From JBDRKE01 sp043814315 (lineage in GTDB: Bacteria > Omnitrophota > Gorgyraeia > Gygaellales > Profunditerraquicolaceae): 64,000 bases of DNA. The notes under the pieces were generated by a model. The model did not search any database and was not told where the DNA came from. It saw only the letters and a program-made list of their open reading frames with translations. Positions 50,175 to 59,367 of the stretch are shown piece by piece. The stretch is from NCBI GenBank assembly GCA_043814315.1, contig JBDRKE010000024.1:1-64000 (forward strand). The letters are read 5' to 3'. The stretch's first letter is position 1. Every line of letters begins with the position of its first letter. A program made the translations under genes and the position numbers.

Positions 50175-50423
50175 GGTTTATTATATTTAGCGAGCCCCCT
50201 GTCCTATAAATTTTCAAACTTTCTCAAGATCGGGTCTTGTAACTCATTATTTACCAAACTATTTCAAGACCCGATCTTAAATTTCTTAAATTTCTGTGCG
50301 TTTCGCCGGAGGCGCATTAGTCCTGCGCAGGACAGCACCGGAAGCGAAACCATAAAATCAAAGTTGCATGAACATCTCAAGCGACCCGAAAGAGAAAATG
50401 ACAGGGCTATTTACTATTCTATC
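50175..50423. other. Gap between the helicase gene and the rpmB promoter
   Basis: Besides the family B copy, this stretch holds GTTTCGC/GCGAAAC (50297-50350 region) around a perfect GTCCTGCGCAGGAC palindrome, which would fold as one branched hairpin. No open frame with a ribosome site or tRNA-like fold was seen. Confidence 0.5.
50225..50293. repeat. Family B inverted repeat with flanking tandem duplication (copy 3)
   Basis: CAAGATCGGGTCTTG (50225-50239) faces CAAGACCCGATCTTA (50265-50279), 14 of 15 pairs. CTTAAATTT is duplicated in tandem across the right edge (50276-50293). It lies upstream of the helicase-nuclease gene. Confidence 0.88.
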
Positions 50424-50451
50424 TTGACAATATCCAAATTTCAAGTATACT
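50424..50451 (+). promoter_or_regulatory. Promoter of rpmB
   Basis: TTGACA and TATACT are separated by 16 bases. Transcription would start near 50458, giving a leader of about 85 bases in which GTCAC (50467-50471) and GTGAC (50504-50508) can pair. Confidence 0.85.
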
Positions 50452-50542
50452 TATTTTCCTTAGGACGTCACAAAAATGCCACCCTTAGGCTAGAACGAAT
50501 TTCGTGACAGCCTATTATTTTCCTAATAAGGAGAAAATCAGA

Positions 50543-50770
50543 ATGCTAAAGAAATGTGCGTTGTGCGGAAAAGGCGCACTCAGCGGAAAAATGATTACCC
50601 GCAAAGGCCAATACAAAGCTAAGGGCGGGACTGGCAGTAAAATAGCCCGCTGGACCATGCGTAAATTCCTGCCTAACCTTCAGAAAATGCGCATCTTGAT
50701 CAAGGGGCACCCCAAGAGGGTCTATGTATGCGCAAAATGCATCAAAAAACAATCTTTTCAAAGGGCCTAA
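50543..50770 (+). CDS. rpmB: 50S ribosomal protein L28, zinc-binding form
   Basis: The 75-residue product has the L28 pattern with two Cys pairs, CALCGKG at the start and VCAKCIKK near the end, typical of the zinc-containing (C+) paralogue. The ATG at MLKKCALCG is preceded by AAGGAG; a longer reading lacks a ribosome site. It is one of very few plus-strand genes and is monocistronic, with its own promoter. It is convergent with recJ. Confidence 0.93.
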   Translation: MLKKCALCGKGALSGKMITRKGQYKAKGGTGSKIARWTMRKFLPNLQKMRILIKGHPKRVYVCAKCIKKQSFQRA

Positions 50771-50812
50771 GTTTGCCTCTCCAATAATTCAGCGCCGAAT
50801 AGAAGACTGGGC

Positions 50813-52501
50813 TCACTTAAAGAATATGTCTTTGACTTCTAAAAGAACTGAACTGTTGCCCGCCCAACTATCCATTCGGGCCGTATAGACCAGATCAAAT
50901 CTTTCTGTTTCTAAGAGGCTCTCCTTCAGAGAACCCATGCCGAATCCGATCGCCTGATAGGTGGTTTGGCCGTCTGTGACCCAGAATTTCAGCGTTTCTC
51001 TGCTTAAAACCTGCGGCTGGCCCTTCCTTCTTAAATTTCTTGAAAAAAACAAAGGTTCGGGGTTTCCTGCGCCGAAAGGCTCAAGGCTATCGAACTCGGC
51101 AACGCTCTCTTCATCCAGGTCCGAAAGGGTCAACTCCATATCGATATCGAGGCTAGGCAACAGGTCTTCGATGGATAGTCGTTCTCTGGCTAACTCGTTG
51201 ATGCTGCGTTTAAAATCTTCTATGCTATCTTTAGCGATCACCAGGCCTGCGGCGTGGCTGTGCCCGCCAAAGCTATTTAAAAACTTCTTACACTCAACCA
51301 GTGCCTGGAAAAGATGAAAATTCTTTATAGAGCGGGCTGAACCCTTACATAATTTTTCGTCCAATGAGATGACGATGGCCGGCCTGTAAAATCTATCCGC
51401 CAGTTTAGAGGCCACGATACCTAAAACACCCTGGTGCCAACCCTCCTTAGCAATAACGATAATTTTATGCTCCTTAAAATTAATCTCTTTATTAATCAAG
51501 TCCTGAGCCTCTTCCATGATCCTACCTTCTATTCTCTGCCGCTGCCGATTATGGCCTTCTATGACTTTAGCGTACCTTTGAGCCTCTTCCCGTGTCTGGC
51601 TCATTAATAAATTGAGAGAAGTTTCTGCGGTATCCATACGTCCGCTGGCATTGATACGGGGGCCGAGTATAAAACTGACCGATGTTGAGGTGAACTTACG
51701 GCCGCTGATTCCGGCGTTTTCTATAAGAGCCCGCAGGCCTTCTCTTTTTGTTTGCGATAACCGCCGTAAGCCTTCTTTAGCAATGATACGATTTTCACCC
51801 GTCAGCGGCACACTGTCGGCAATAGTCCCTAATGAAACTAAATCCAAATCCTCTGTCAGGGAGGAATCCCTTAAAGCCTGGCATAGCTTGTAAGCTACGC
51901 CCACCCCTGCCAAATCCCTGAATTTATAACCGCTTGTTTTAAGCTTAGGATTCAGGATACTCAAAGCCACCGGCAGCGTTTCGTCTACCGATTCATGATG
52001 GTCGGTGATGATCACGTCTATATGGTGGCGCTTCAACTCCTTTATCTCTTTGTGATTGCTCGTCCCGCAATCAACCGTGATCAAGAGCCTGACTTTATTT
52101 TCCAGGACATACTTAAGAGTATTTTTGTTCAGGCCATACCCTTCATTAATGCGATGCGGCAGGTAATGGAGTGCGGGTATGCCCATTTTTTTAAGCGTAT
52201 CCTTTAAAAGGCTCAAAGCGGTTATTCCGTCCACATCATAATCCCCAAAAACCATGACTTTTTCTTTATTCCTGGCTGCCTCCTTGACCCGACTTACGGC
52301 CCTGGGCATATCAGCGAAGAAATAGGGATCCAGGAGATGTTCGGATTTCACATTCAGGAACTTTTCCGCTTCCTGGGGTGTGCCTATTCCCCGATTAATC
52401 AATACCTGGGCCAGTATTTCCGATATGCCTAATTCCTTACTGAATTTATTACGAAGGCTAACAGAGGAAGTTGCAATCTTTAAGATTTTGTGGCTGGGCA
52501 T
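50813..52501 (-). CDS. recJ: Single-stranded-DNA-specific exonuclease RecJ
   Basis: RecJ degrades single-stranded DNA 5' to 3' in recombination and repair. The 562-residue product has the DHH motifs VFGDYDVDGITAL, TVDCGTSN, TDHHES and the DHHA1 motif SFGGHSHAAGL, followed by the OB-fold domain (FGAGNPEPLF). Length is normal. It lies three bases after argS. Confidence 0.95.
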   Translation of the reverse strand: MPSHKILKIATSSVSLRNKFSKELGISEILAQVLINRGIGTPQEAEKFLNVKSEHLLDPYFFADMPRAVSRVKEAARNKEKVMVFGDYDVDGITALSLLKDTLKKMGIPALHYLPHRINEGYGLNKNTLKYVLENKVRLLITVDCGTSNHKEIKELKRHHIDVIITDHHESVDETLPVALSILNPKLKTSGYKFRDLAGVGVAYKLCQALRDSSLTEDLDLVSLGTIADSVPLTGENRIIAKEGLRRLSQTKREGLRALIENAGISGRKFTSTSVSFILGPRINASGRMDTAETSLNLLMSQTREEAQRYAKVIEGHNRQRQRIEGRIMEEAQDLINKEINFKEHKIIVIAKEGWHQGVLGIVASKLADRFYRPAIVISLDEKLCKGSARSIKNFHLFQALVECKKFLNSFGGHSHAAGLVIAKDSIEDFKRSINELARERLSIEDLLPSLDIDMELTLSDLDEESVAEFDSLEPFGAGNPEPLFFSRNLRRKGQPQVLSRETLKFWVTDGQTTYQAIGFGMGSLKESLLETERFDLVYTARMDSWAGNSSVLLEVKDIFFK

Positions 52502-52504
52502 TTT

Positions 52505-54154
52505 TCACATCTTCTCTGGTCTTGAAATACCCAGGAGCTTGAGCCCCTGGGCAGTAACGATCCGGGTGGCTTCGATGAGAGAAAGCCTGGCTTTTGTCAG
52601 CTCCTCTTCCTGGCCCAGAACGCGGTGGAGATCATAAAATTTATGGAAGGTTTCGGAGAGTTCCTGCAGGTAGACGGTCAGCATATAAGGATCTGTGGTA
52701 CTCAGACAAATATTCAATATATACGGAAACTGCAACAATTTTTTTATCAGGCTTATTTCTTCTTTTTCCTTAAGGAGAGACAATCGTACCTCTTTATCTA
52801 ATTTGTGAGTGTTTTCTTTAAGAATACTGCGGATTCGGGCATGGGCATACTGAATATAATAAACGGGGTTTTCGGGAGTGTGTTTCTTGGCTATGTCTAA
52901 ATCAAAATCCAGAAGACTTGAGGTCCGGCGCATCAGGAAAAAGAACCGGGAGGCATCCACACCCACCTCATCCAGGACATCTCTCAGCGTGATGTATTGG
53001 CCTTTACGCGTGGACATCTCCAATGATTTTCCTGATTTAAAGATAGAGGCTAATTGCACGATGAGGATAGACAGGCTCTTCGATTCATGGCCCAGCGCCT
53101 GCACAGCGGCTTTTAGCCTATTTATGTAACCGTGATGGTCAGGACCCCACAGATTGATCAGCCAACGAAAGCCGCGAGCGTATTTTTCCCGATGATAAGC
53201 AATATCGGGAGCCAGATACGTGTAAGCTCCGTCGCTCTTGATCACCACCCTGTCTTTATCATCGCCGAATTCCGTAGACTTAAACCACAGGGCACCCTCC
53301 TGTTCATATAAAAATCCCTTTTTCTTTAAGAAATCCAGCGCCTTATCAATCTTACCGCTCGTCCTCAGATCCTTTTGAGAATACCAATAATCAAACTTGA
53401 CCCCGAACTCGCTCAACTCTTTTTTAATAATATCTAATATATACCCTGCCGCAAACTCTCCTAAGCTTTGAGCTTTGAGCTTTGAGCTTTGAGCTTTCCT
53501 GGCTATGTCGTAAATATAATCTCCCTGGTAATAGTTTTCAGGAAAATCGATTTTTTCACCGTCTGATTCCTTGAGCCTTAACTCAACGGATTTCCCCAAG
53601 ATATCAATCTGATTACCTTCGTCATTCAAGTAATATTCCCTTTTGACCTTAAAATTTAAGAAATCTAAGATGTTGGCCAAGCAATCTCCTACGGCTGCCT
53701 GCCGGGCGTGGGCTACCGATAAAGGACCCGTAGGATTGGCGCTTACAAACTCAATCAAGACGGGCCGACCCTTACCGAGGTTAATTTTTAAAGCACCGAT
53801 TCCCTTTATCACTAAATCCTTTAACTGCTCATAAAAATAATCGTCGTTTAAATAGAAATTGATAAACCCTCCTCCCTCAACTTTAACGTGACTCACCATA
53901 TCCCAAGCAGGGCTTCTTTCCAATTGTTTTTTTATGGAATCAGCGAGAATCTGGGCTATTTCCGGGGGGGGTTTTCGAACCTTCTTTTTTAAACGAAGGG
54001 CAATGCTGGTAGATAAATCGCCGAAACGCGGATCCGTGGGAAAATCGAGGTTTATATCCTCAGGAGTATCTTTATCTAATCCAAACTCCTTCAAGGCTTC
54101 ACCAATAATTTCTATCAATACGTCCTGAATATTCTGTTTCATTGTGGTTTTCAA
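52505..54154 (-). CDS. argS: Arginyl-tRNA synthetase
   Basis: ArgS charges tRNA-Arg. The 549-residue class I enzyme has SANPTGPLSVAHARQAAVGD at the active site; the first His of the usual HVGH-type signature is replaced (SVAH), a variant I believe occurs in a known ArgRS subgroup. The second signature is EMSTRKGQYIT. A DALR anticodon-binding domain follows. About residue 220 (KAQSSKLKAQS) is encoded by five heptanucleotide repeats, at which slippage by one unit would break the frame. Confidence 0.94.
   Translation of the reverse strand: MKTTMKQNIQDVLIEIIGEALKEFGLDKDTPEDINLDFPTDPRFGDLSTSIALRLKKKVRKPPPEIAQILADSIKKQLERSPAWDMVSHVKVEGGGFINFYLNDDYFYEQLKDLVIKGIGALKINLGKGRPVLIEFVSANPTGPLSVAHARQAAVGDCLANILDFLNFKVKREYYLNDEGNQIDILGKSVELRLKESDGEKIDFPENYYQGDYIYDIARKAQSSKLKAQSLGEFAAGYILDIIKKELSEFGVKFDYWYSQKDLRTSGKIDKALDFLKKKGFLYEQEGALWFKSTEFGDDKDRVVIKSDGAYTYLAPDIAYHREKYARGFRWLINLWGPDHHGYINRLKAAVQALGHESKSLSILIVQLASIFKSGKSLEMSTRKGQYITLRDVLDEVGVDASRFFFLMRRTSSLLDFDLDIAKKHTPENPVYYIQYAHARIRSILKENTHKLDKEVRLSLLKEKEEISLIKKLLQFPYILNICLSTTDPYMLTVYLQELSETFHKFYDLHRVLGQEEELTKARLSLIEATRIVTAQGLKLLGISRPEKM
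53464..53498. repeat. Heptanucleotide array (AGCTTTG)x5 inside argS
   Basis: Four perfect AGCTTTG units and a fifth ending in C lie in tandem. They encode the SSKLKAQS-like stretch of ArgS in a surface-type region just before LGEFAAGYILD. Unit length is not a multiple of three. Confidence 0.9.
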
Positions 54155-54217
54155 ACGGAAGGAGTGTTTCCAGGAGGAATCCTTAAGGATCTTAAGGTCG
54201 AACCGATCTCTTGCCCC

Positions 54218-54589
54218 CTAGAGCTTTCGGGGAATCCGTACCCTTTTGGCGTCCGACCATAGGCGCTCCAAAGAATAAAACTCTCTCAACGGTTTATAAA
54301 AGATATGGACGACAACGCTGATATAATCCAACACCACCCAACCCGATTCATCGTTAGGTGACACCTTTGAGAGAGATTCTATTCTGTCTTTATCTAAACT
54401 AACCTCAATAGCCTGCGCCACAGCATTAACGTGCCTCAGGGACGTTCCGCTTAAAATAACAAAATAATCACAAAAGCTGCAAGCCTCGCGCATATCCAAG
54501 ACAAGTATCTTCTGCGCTTTCTTTTCTCTGGCTTCAGCTACGATGCGAAATGCTATTTTCTTAGGCTCTATTAGTAATTTACCTCCCAA
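54218..54589 (-). CDS. rsfS: Ribosomal silencing factor RsfS
   Basis: RsfS binds L14 and blocks subunit joining when nutrients are low. The 123-residue product has the family motifs LDMREACSFCDYFVILSG, WVVLDYISVVVHIF and a C-terminal YSLERLWSDAKRV. A start four codons later is possible. It lies upstream of argS in the same direction with a 63-base gap. Confidence 0.93.
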   Translation of the reverse strand: MGGKLLIEPKKIAFRIVAEAREKKAQKILVLDMREACSFCDYFVILSGTSLRHVNAVAQAIEVSLDKDRIESLSKVSPNDESGWVVLDYISVVVHIFYKPLREFYSLERLWSDAKRVRIPRKL

Positions 54590-54644
54590 CGCTAAAACGG
54601 AAAGAGAAGTTTTTGCGTTCTTGCGGATTTTGCGCTTTTTAAGG

Positions 54645-54794
54645 TTATTTCTTTCCTAAAATCCTGTACATACCCGTACCACAATCAGGGCATTTACCTT
54701 TAACGGCTAAACGCTGATTTTTCATGGTCACTTTTTGCTCATCCTTAATTTCCTTTTTAGCTTTACATTTTACGCAATAACCTGTTTCTGCCAT
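54645..54794 (-). CDS. Small zinc-ribbon protein (DUF5679-like), 49 residues
   Basis: A strong ribosome site (GAGGAGGGGTA) precedes the ATG. The product has two Cys pairs, YCVKCKAKKE at 6-15 and GKCPDCGTGMYRILG at 34-48, forming a compact zinc ribbon with a central MKNQRLAVKG. Such proteins are widespread and uncharacterised. It lies between the CNNM gene and rsfS. Confidence 0.85.
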   Translation of the reverse strand: MAETGYCVKCKAKKEIKDEQKVTMKNQRLAVKGKCPDCGTGMYRILGKK

Positions 54795-54893
54795 TACCCC
54801 TCCTCTTTTTGTCAACCGAGTTCTTAAATACTTTTATAATCTTATCACAGGTTCATTTGTATGTCAACATATTCATCGGGCCCCTAGCCTTAA

Positions 54894-55919
54894 TTAATTC
54901 TTTTTTCTAAGGGTATGGTTAACATGCTTCTCTTCGATCTCACCCACAATCTCTTCAAGCAAATCTTCCAAAGTGACCAGCCCCAAGGTATTTTTATTCT
55001 CATCCACCACAATCGCAATCTGGATTTTGTCCTTTTGAAAGTCCACCAGAAGCTCATTCACGCGCATAGCAGGGCTTACATAACGAGGATCGCGCACCAG
55101 GTCCTTTATCAGAAAGAAACCCTTGTCTCTAAGCAGATAAAGCAGGTCGCTGGCATAGATAATCCCTACGATTCTTTCAACGGACCCCTCATACACCGGC
55201 AGCCTCGCATGACCCTGCTCAACAAAAATATTCAACAGCTCTTCAGGGCTAACTTCAAAATTAACAGCGACAATCTTATCTTTAGGTATCATCACTTCTT
55301 TCAATTGGGTATCCCCGAATTCGAAAATACGATACAGCATCTTCCGTTCCTGATCGCTTAAAACCCCTTCTTCTTTGCCAATCTCAATCATCAGCTTTAA
55401 TTCTTCCTCGGTTATCAAAGGAGACCTCTTAGAAGGAGATATCTTGAATATTTTCAAGATAAGGCTACTTACCCCTACAAAAATACTAACGATGGGGTGA
55501 AAAATCCTGAGGAAGACCTCCATAAAAGGAGCTGTAAACAAAGCCATTTTCTCCGTCAGTTTGATGGCTAAGATCTTAGGGGTTATTTCACAAAAAATCA
55601 GGATAAACAGAGCGGTAACAAACGTGGCGACGATAATCCCCCAACGATAGCCGAGGAAGCTAACGAAGATACCCGTCACAATGGCGGAGATGGCGATATT
55701 GACGAAATTATTACCCACCAGAATCCCCACGATAAGCTTATCTAGATTGGCCCCCAGGTGCTGGATGTGCTTGGCGCCCTTGATACCCTTGGCTACCATA
55801 TGACGCAGCTTTATTTTGCTTAATTTGATCGTGGATGTTTCCGATGCGGAAAAGAAAAAAGACACAAGCAGCAGAAAGAACAATAACAGGATGATGGGGA
55901 TGTTTAATACGGAATCCAT
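54894..55919 (-). CDS. CNNM/HlyC-type membrane protein with CBS pair
   Basis: The 341-residue product has the DUF21 membrane domain (about 1-180, three or four helices; SASETSTIKLSKIKLRHM is typical) and a CBS pair (about 200-330; VMIPKDKIVAV, LPVYEGSVERIVGIIYA, LVTLEDLLEEIVGEI). It ends after the CBS pair and lacks the CorC_HlyC C-terminal domain. Homologues export magnesium. It overlaps the M16 peptidase gene by one base. Confidence 0.87.
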   Translation of the reverse strand: MDSVLNIPIILLLFFLLLVSFFFSASETSTIKLSKIKLRHMVAKGIKGAKHIQHLGANLDKLIVGILVGNNFVNIAISAIVTGIFVSFLGYRWGIIVATFVTALFILIFCEITPKILAIKLTEKMALFTAPFMEVFLRIFHPIVSIFVGVSSLILKIFKISPSKRSPLITEEELKLMIEIGKEEGVLSDQERKMLYRIFEFGDTQLKEVMIPKDKIVAVNFEVSPEELLNIFVEQGHARLPVYEGSVERIVGIIYASDLLYLLRDKGFFLIKDLVRDPRYVSPAMRVNELLVDFQKDKIQIAIVVDENKNTLGLVTLEDLLEEIVGEIEEKHVNHTLRKKN

Positions 55920-57187
55920 TAATCTATCCGCAGTTCCTTATGAATTTTATTGTGGCTATCCTTCAGAGGGCCAATCAAGGCCATGTTTAATTTTCTTTCC
56001 TGAAAAATAGCTCTTGCCACCAACCGCACATCTTCTCTTTTCACTTTACGGACCTCATCGATTATATCGCCAAGAGAATAGGTCCGATCCAGACACATTG
56101 TGCATTCACCAATCCAAAGCATATGGTCCAGCGTATCTTCCAAAGCCAGCATGAGCTGTCCTAAGTAAAACTCCTTGGCCCGTCTGAACTCACCCATGCT
56201 GATTAATTCTTTCTTGCAAATCCTTAGTTCCTTTAAGATCAGCCTTGTGGCTTCTTGGACTTTGGAGTTATCTATCCCCGCATGCACCAGGAAGGCCCCC
56301 GTATCCAAATAGCGCTTCACGAGCGTAGCGATTTCATAGGCCAGGCCTCTTTTTTCTCTGATCTCATTAAACAGACGACTGGACATATTCGCGCCTAAAA
56401 CAATATTCAGGATTCCCAAGGCATGCTTTAAGGGATGGCCCCGCTTTAAACTATGAAATCCTAAGGCCATATGGGTTTGTTCTGTCTCTTTATAAAATAT
56501 CTTGAGAGACGGTGCTTTTTGGCGCTCTTGAGCCTTTTCAAAACTGTTGAGACTGTCTTCTTCTGCACGAGAAAAAGTCCTTTGTGCCATGCGAACCAGC
56601 TTTTCATGTCTTAAGGAGCCGGCAGCGCTGATAATAATATTGGCCGGCACATAGAATCTGCTCTTGAAAGAACGAATGTCTTCCTTTTTTATCCGGCTGA
56701 CAGAATCCACCGTGCCTATAACGGGAGCTCCTAAGGGTTGACCGGGCCAGAGAAGTTCGTCCAATAATTCATAGATATAGATCTGGGGCTGGTCTTTATA
56801 CATCTTGATCTCTTCCAGGATCACGGTTCTTTCTTTTTCAATTTCCTGAGCCGGCAAGAGCGGATTTAAAACCATGTCCGATAAGACATCAAGTGCTATT
56901 TCTATATGGCGTGCCGGTATTTTAGCCAGATAACAGGTAACCTCCTCCGAAGTGAACCCATTCAGAGAACCTCCCACGCCCTCAATAGACTCTTTTATTT
57001 TTCGGTAAGAGAATTTTTTGCTCCCTTTGAACAGAAGATGCTCTAAAAAATGGGATATGCCTTTGTTGCGGTCAGATTCGTATCTGCCTCCGACCTTAAT
57101 CCAGAGGCCGATAGCAACAGATTGCATTCGAGGCATAGGGTGGCTGACAATCCTTAAACCATTATGTAACAGTGTCTTTTTATACAT
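55919..57187 (-). CDS. M16 family zinc peptidase (processing-peptidase-like)
   Basis: The 422-residue product has the inverted zinc motif HFLEH at 46-50 and the conserved RTVILEEIKMYKDQP region with the third ligand, followed by the inactive C-terminal M16 half. It has no signal peptide. Bacterial relatives are often linked to pnp or dut; here it follows trpA by two bases. The substrate is unknown. Confidence 0.9.
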   Translation of the reverse strand: MYKKTLLHNGLRIVSHPMPRMQSVAIGLWIKVGGRYESDRNKGISHFLEHLLFKGSKKFSYRKIKESIEGVGGSLNGFTSEEVTCYLAKIPARHIEIALDVLSDMVLNPLLPAQEIEKERTVILEEIKMYKDQPQIYIYELLDELLWPGQPLGAPVIGTVDSVSRIKKEDIRSFKSRFYVPANIIISAAGSLRHEKLVRMAQRTFSRAEEDSLNSFEKAQERQKAPSLKIFYKETEQTHMALGFHSLKRGHPLKHALGILNIVLGANMSSRLFNEIREKRGLAYEIATLVKRYLDTGAFLVHAGIDNSKVQEATRLILKELRICKKELISMGEFRRAKEFYLGQLMLALEDTLDHMLWIGECTMCLDRTYSLGDIIDEVRKVKREDVRLVARAIFQERKLNMALIGPLKDSHNKIHKELRID

Positions 57188-57189
57188 GG

Positions 57190-57975
57190 TTATGTTTTTA
57201 GATAGGAAACGAACCGGCTGACCTTCTGAATGAGATCAGGTCTTGCGATATGCTCTTTTATCTTATGAACAATGGCGCTTCCTACAATAACACCGTCGGC
57301 GATTTTCTGAATTTTTCTGACCTGTTGAGGACTTGATACGCCAAAACCCACACATACGGGCTTGACCGTTAATTTTTTAATTTCCCTGACCTTGGCGATA
57401 ACATCACGAGGCAGTTCTTTCCTCGGCCCGGTAACACCCGTTAAAGAAACGTAATAGATGAACCCCCTGGAGATTTCCGATATGAATTTCATTCTTTTGG
57501 GCGTGCTCGTGGGTGAAAGAAAATAGATAACGTCCAGTCCTTTCTTTTGGGCGTATCGGGTAAACGATGCCCCTTCTTCAGGCGTAAGATCAGGCAGAAT
57601 AAGACCATCCACCCCGCATTGCAGAGCCTGATCAATGAATTTTTTCTCACCAAAACAGAACACAGGATTATAGTATGTCATAAGGCACAAAGGCGTATCT
57701 ATAACCTTTCTCACCTTTTTGACCAAACGCAATATGTCTATAAGGTGCACGTTTTTTTCCAGGGCTTTTTGGGAGGCCTCCTGAATGATGGGGCCATCTG
57801 CCAGAGGATCTGAAAAGGGCACCCCCAGCTCTATAATATCCACGCCCCTTTTAGCGAACTCCAGAATGAGCTTTTCGGTGGTGGATAAATTCGGGTATCC
57901 GGCAGTGATAAAAACAATGAAGGCCTTTTTATTAACCCTTCTTAATTCTTCGAACTTCTTATCAATCCTATTCAT
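57190..57975 (-). CDS. trpA: Tryptophan synthase alpha chain
   Basis: TrpA cleaves indole-3-glycerol phosphate to indole. The 261-residue TIM barrel has the active-site motif LELGVPFSDPLADGP, equivalent here to IIELGVPFSDPLADGPIIQ, and YYVSLTGVTGPR. It lies after trpB, separated by 200 bases of family C repeat and a family E palindrome. Confidence 0.96.
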   Translation of the reverse strand: MNRIDKKFEELRRVNKKAFIVFITAGYPNLSTTEKLILEFAKRGVDIIELGVPFSDPLADGPIIQEASQKALEKNVHLIDILRLVKKVRKVIDTPLCLMTYYNPVFCFGEKKFIDQALQCGVDGLILPDLTPEEGASFTRYAQKKGLDVIYFLSPTSTPKRMKFISEISRGFIYYVSLTGVTGPRKELPRDVIAKVREIKKLTVKPVCVGFGVSSPQQVRKIQKIADGVIVGSAIVHKIKEHIARPDLIQKVSRFVSYLKT

Positions 57976-57989
57976 GAGAATTTAGTTTA

Positions 57990-58170
57990 CGCTCAATTGG
58001 TTATTGATAATATTAAATGACAAAGCACAAGGTTATCAATAAATTCAAATACCAAAGCACAAAGCACAAATATCAAAACAGAGAATTTCTTGTTTTGAAT
58101 TTTGGGTTTTGCCTGCCTGCCGGCAAGGCAGGGATTTATTTTGAATTTTGAATTTTGTCATTTGTGCTTT
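57990..58170. repeat. Family C repeats and family E palindrome between trpB and trpA
   Basis: CAAAGCACAAAGCACAAAT-like units face TTTTGAATTTTGAATTTTG-like units, with GCCTGCCTGCCGGCAAGGCA at 58111-58130 between them. The whole gap could fold as one long hairpin. No promoter is evident. Confidence 0.75.
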
Positions 58171-58173
58171 AAG

Positions 58174-59367
58174 TTAAAGGCCTAAACGCTGCGCCGCAAC
58201 ATAAGTGTCTTTATCGCCTCTTCCCGAAAGGCAGACAATAATGATAGATTTCTTATTTATTTTGCCTTTTAACTTTTTCAAATAAAAAATAGCATGCGCC
58301 GGCTCAAGGGCAGGGATAATCCCTTCTGTTTCCGAGAGCAGCTTAAAACCTTCCAACGCTTCTTCGTCCTTTACGGCGACGTACCGGGCTCTGCCTATTT
58401 TCTTATAGTAGGCGTGTTCCGGACCAACGCCTGGATAATCCAGGCCCGGGGCTATAGAGTGCGCATTTTTGATTTGGCCGAATCTATCCTCTAAAAGGTC
58501 GGACTTTGAACCGTGCAAAACCCCCGGCTTTCCCGCAACTAAACTTGCCGAATGCCTACCGGAATGAAGCCCTGCTCCTGCAGCCTCAACCCCGATCATC
58601 CTCACCTTTCTATCATTAAAGAACGGATGGAACAACCCCATGGCATTACTGCCTCCTCCCACGCAAGCCACCAGATAATCAGGAAGCCGGTTTTCTTTCT
58701 TTAAAATTGCGCCTCTGGCTTCCTTGCCAATCACCGACTGAAAATCGCGCACCATCTCCGGGTAAGGATGGGGCCCTGCCACAGAACCTATAATATAATG
58801 CGTGTGACGCACATGCGTAACCCAATCCCTTAAGGCTTCAGTCATGGCATCCTTGAGTGTCTTTGTTCCGTTTTTAACCGGGATGACGCGGCTGCCTAAT
58901 AACTTCATGCGATAAACGTTAAGGCTTTGCCTTTTTATATCTTCCTCACCCATATAAATATCGCACGTTAAACCAAACATCGCGGCCACCGCTGCCGTAG
59001 CGACGCCGTGCTGGCCCGCTCCGGTCTCTGCGATGATGCGAGACTTTTTCATCCGAAGCGCCAGCAAAACCTGACCCAGGGTATTGTTGATTTTATGCGC
59101 GCCTGTATGCAGCAGGTCTTCCCTTTTCAGATAGACCCTCACCCCGCCTAAGAAACAACTCAAATTCTTCGCAAAATACAAAGACGTGGGCCGGCCCGCA
59201 TACTCTTTAAGATAATAATCCAGCTGACGGTTAAATTTTCTATCCCGCCTGGCTTTTCTGTATTCCTGCTCCAGTTCGTCAAGGGCATAAATGAGAGTCT
59301 CCGGTACAAATCGCCCCCCGAACTCCCCAAAATGCCCAGTCTTATCCGGTAACCTCTTTTTCATCAT
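58174..59367 (-). CDS. trpB: Tryptophan synthase beta chain
   Basis: TrpB condenses indole with serine by PLP chemistry. The 397-residue product starts MMKKRLPDKTGHFGEFGG after a GAGGAG site and has the PLP lysine motif HTGAHKINNTLGQ, AETGAGQHGVA and CVGGGSNAMGLF. A 28-residue upstream extension is rejected because it lies in repeat-like sequence before the ribosome site. This is the standard TrpB1 form. Confidence 0.96.
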   Translation of the reverse strand: MMKKRLPDKTGHFGEFGGRFVPETLIYALDELEQEYRKARRDRKFNRQLDYYLKEYAGRPTSLYFAKNLSCFLGGVRVYLKREDLLHTGAHKINNTLGQVLLALRMKKSRIIAETGAGQHGVATAAVAAMFGLTCDIYMGEEDIKRQSLNVYRMKLLGSRVIPVKNGTKTLKDAMTEALRDWVTHVRHTHYIIGSVAGPHPYPEMVRDFQSVIGKEARGAILKKENRLPDYLVACVGGGSNAMGLFHPFFNDRKVRMIGVEAAGAGLHSGRHSASLVAGKPGVLHGSKSDLLEDRFGQIKNAHSIAPGLDYPGVGPEHAYYKKIGRARYVAVKDEEALEGFKLLSETEGIIPALEPAHAIFYLKKLKGKINKKSIIIVCLSGRGDKDTYVAAQRLGL

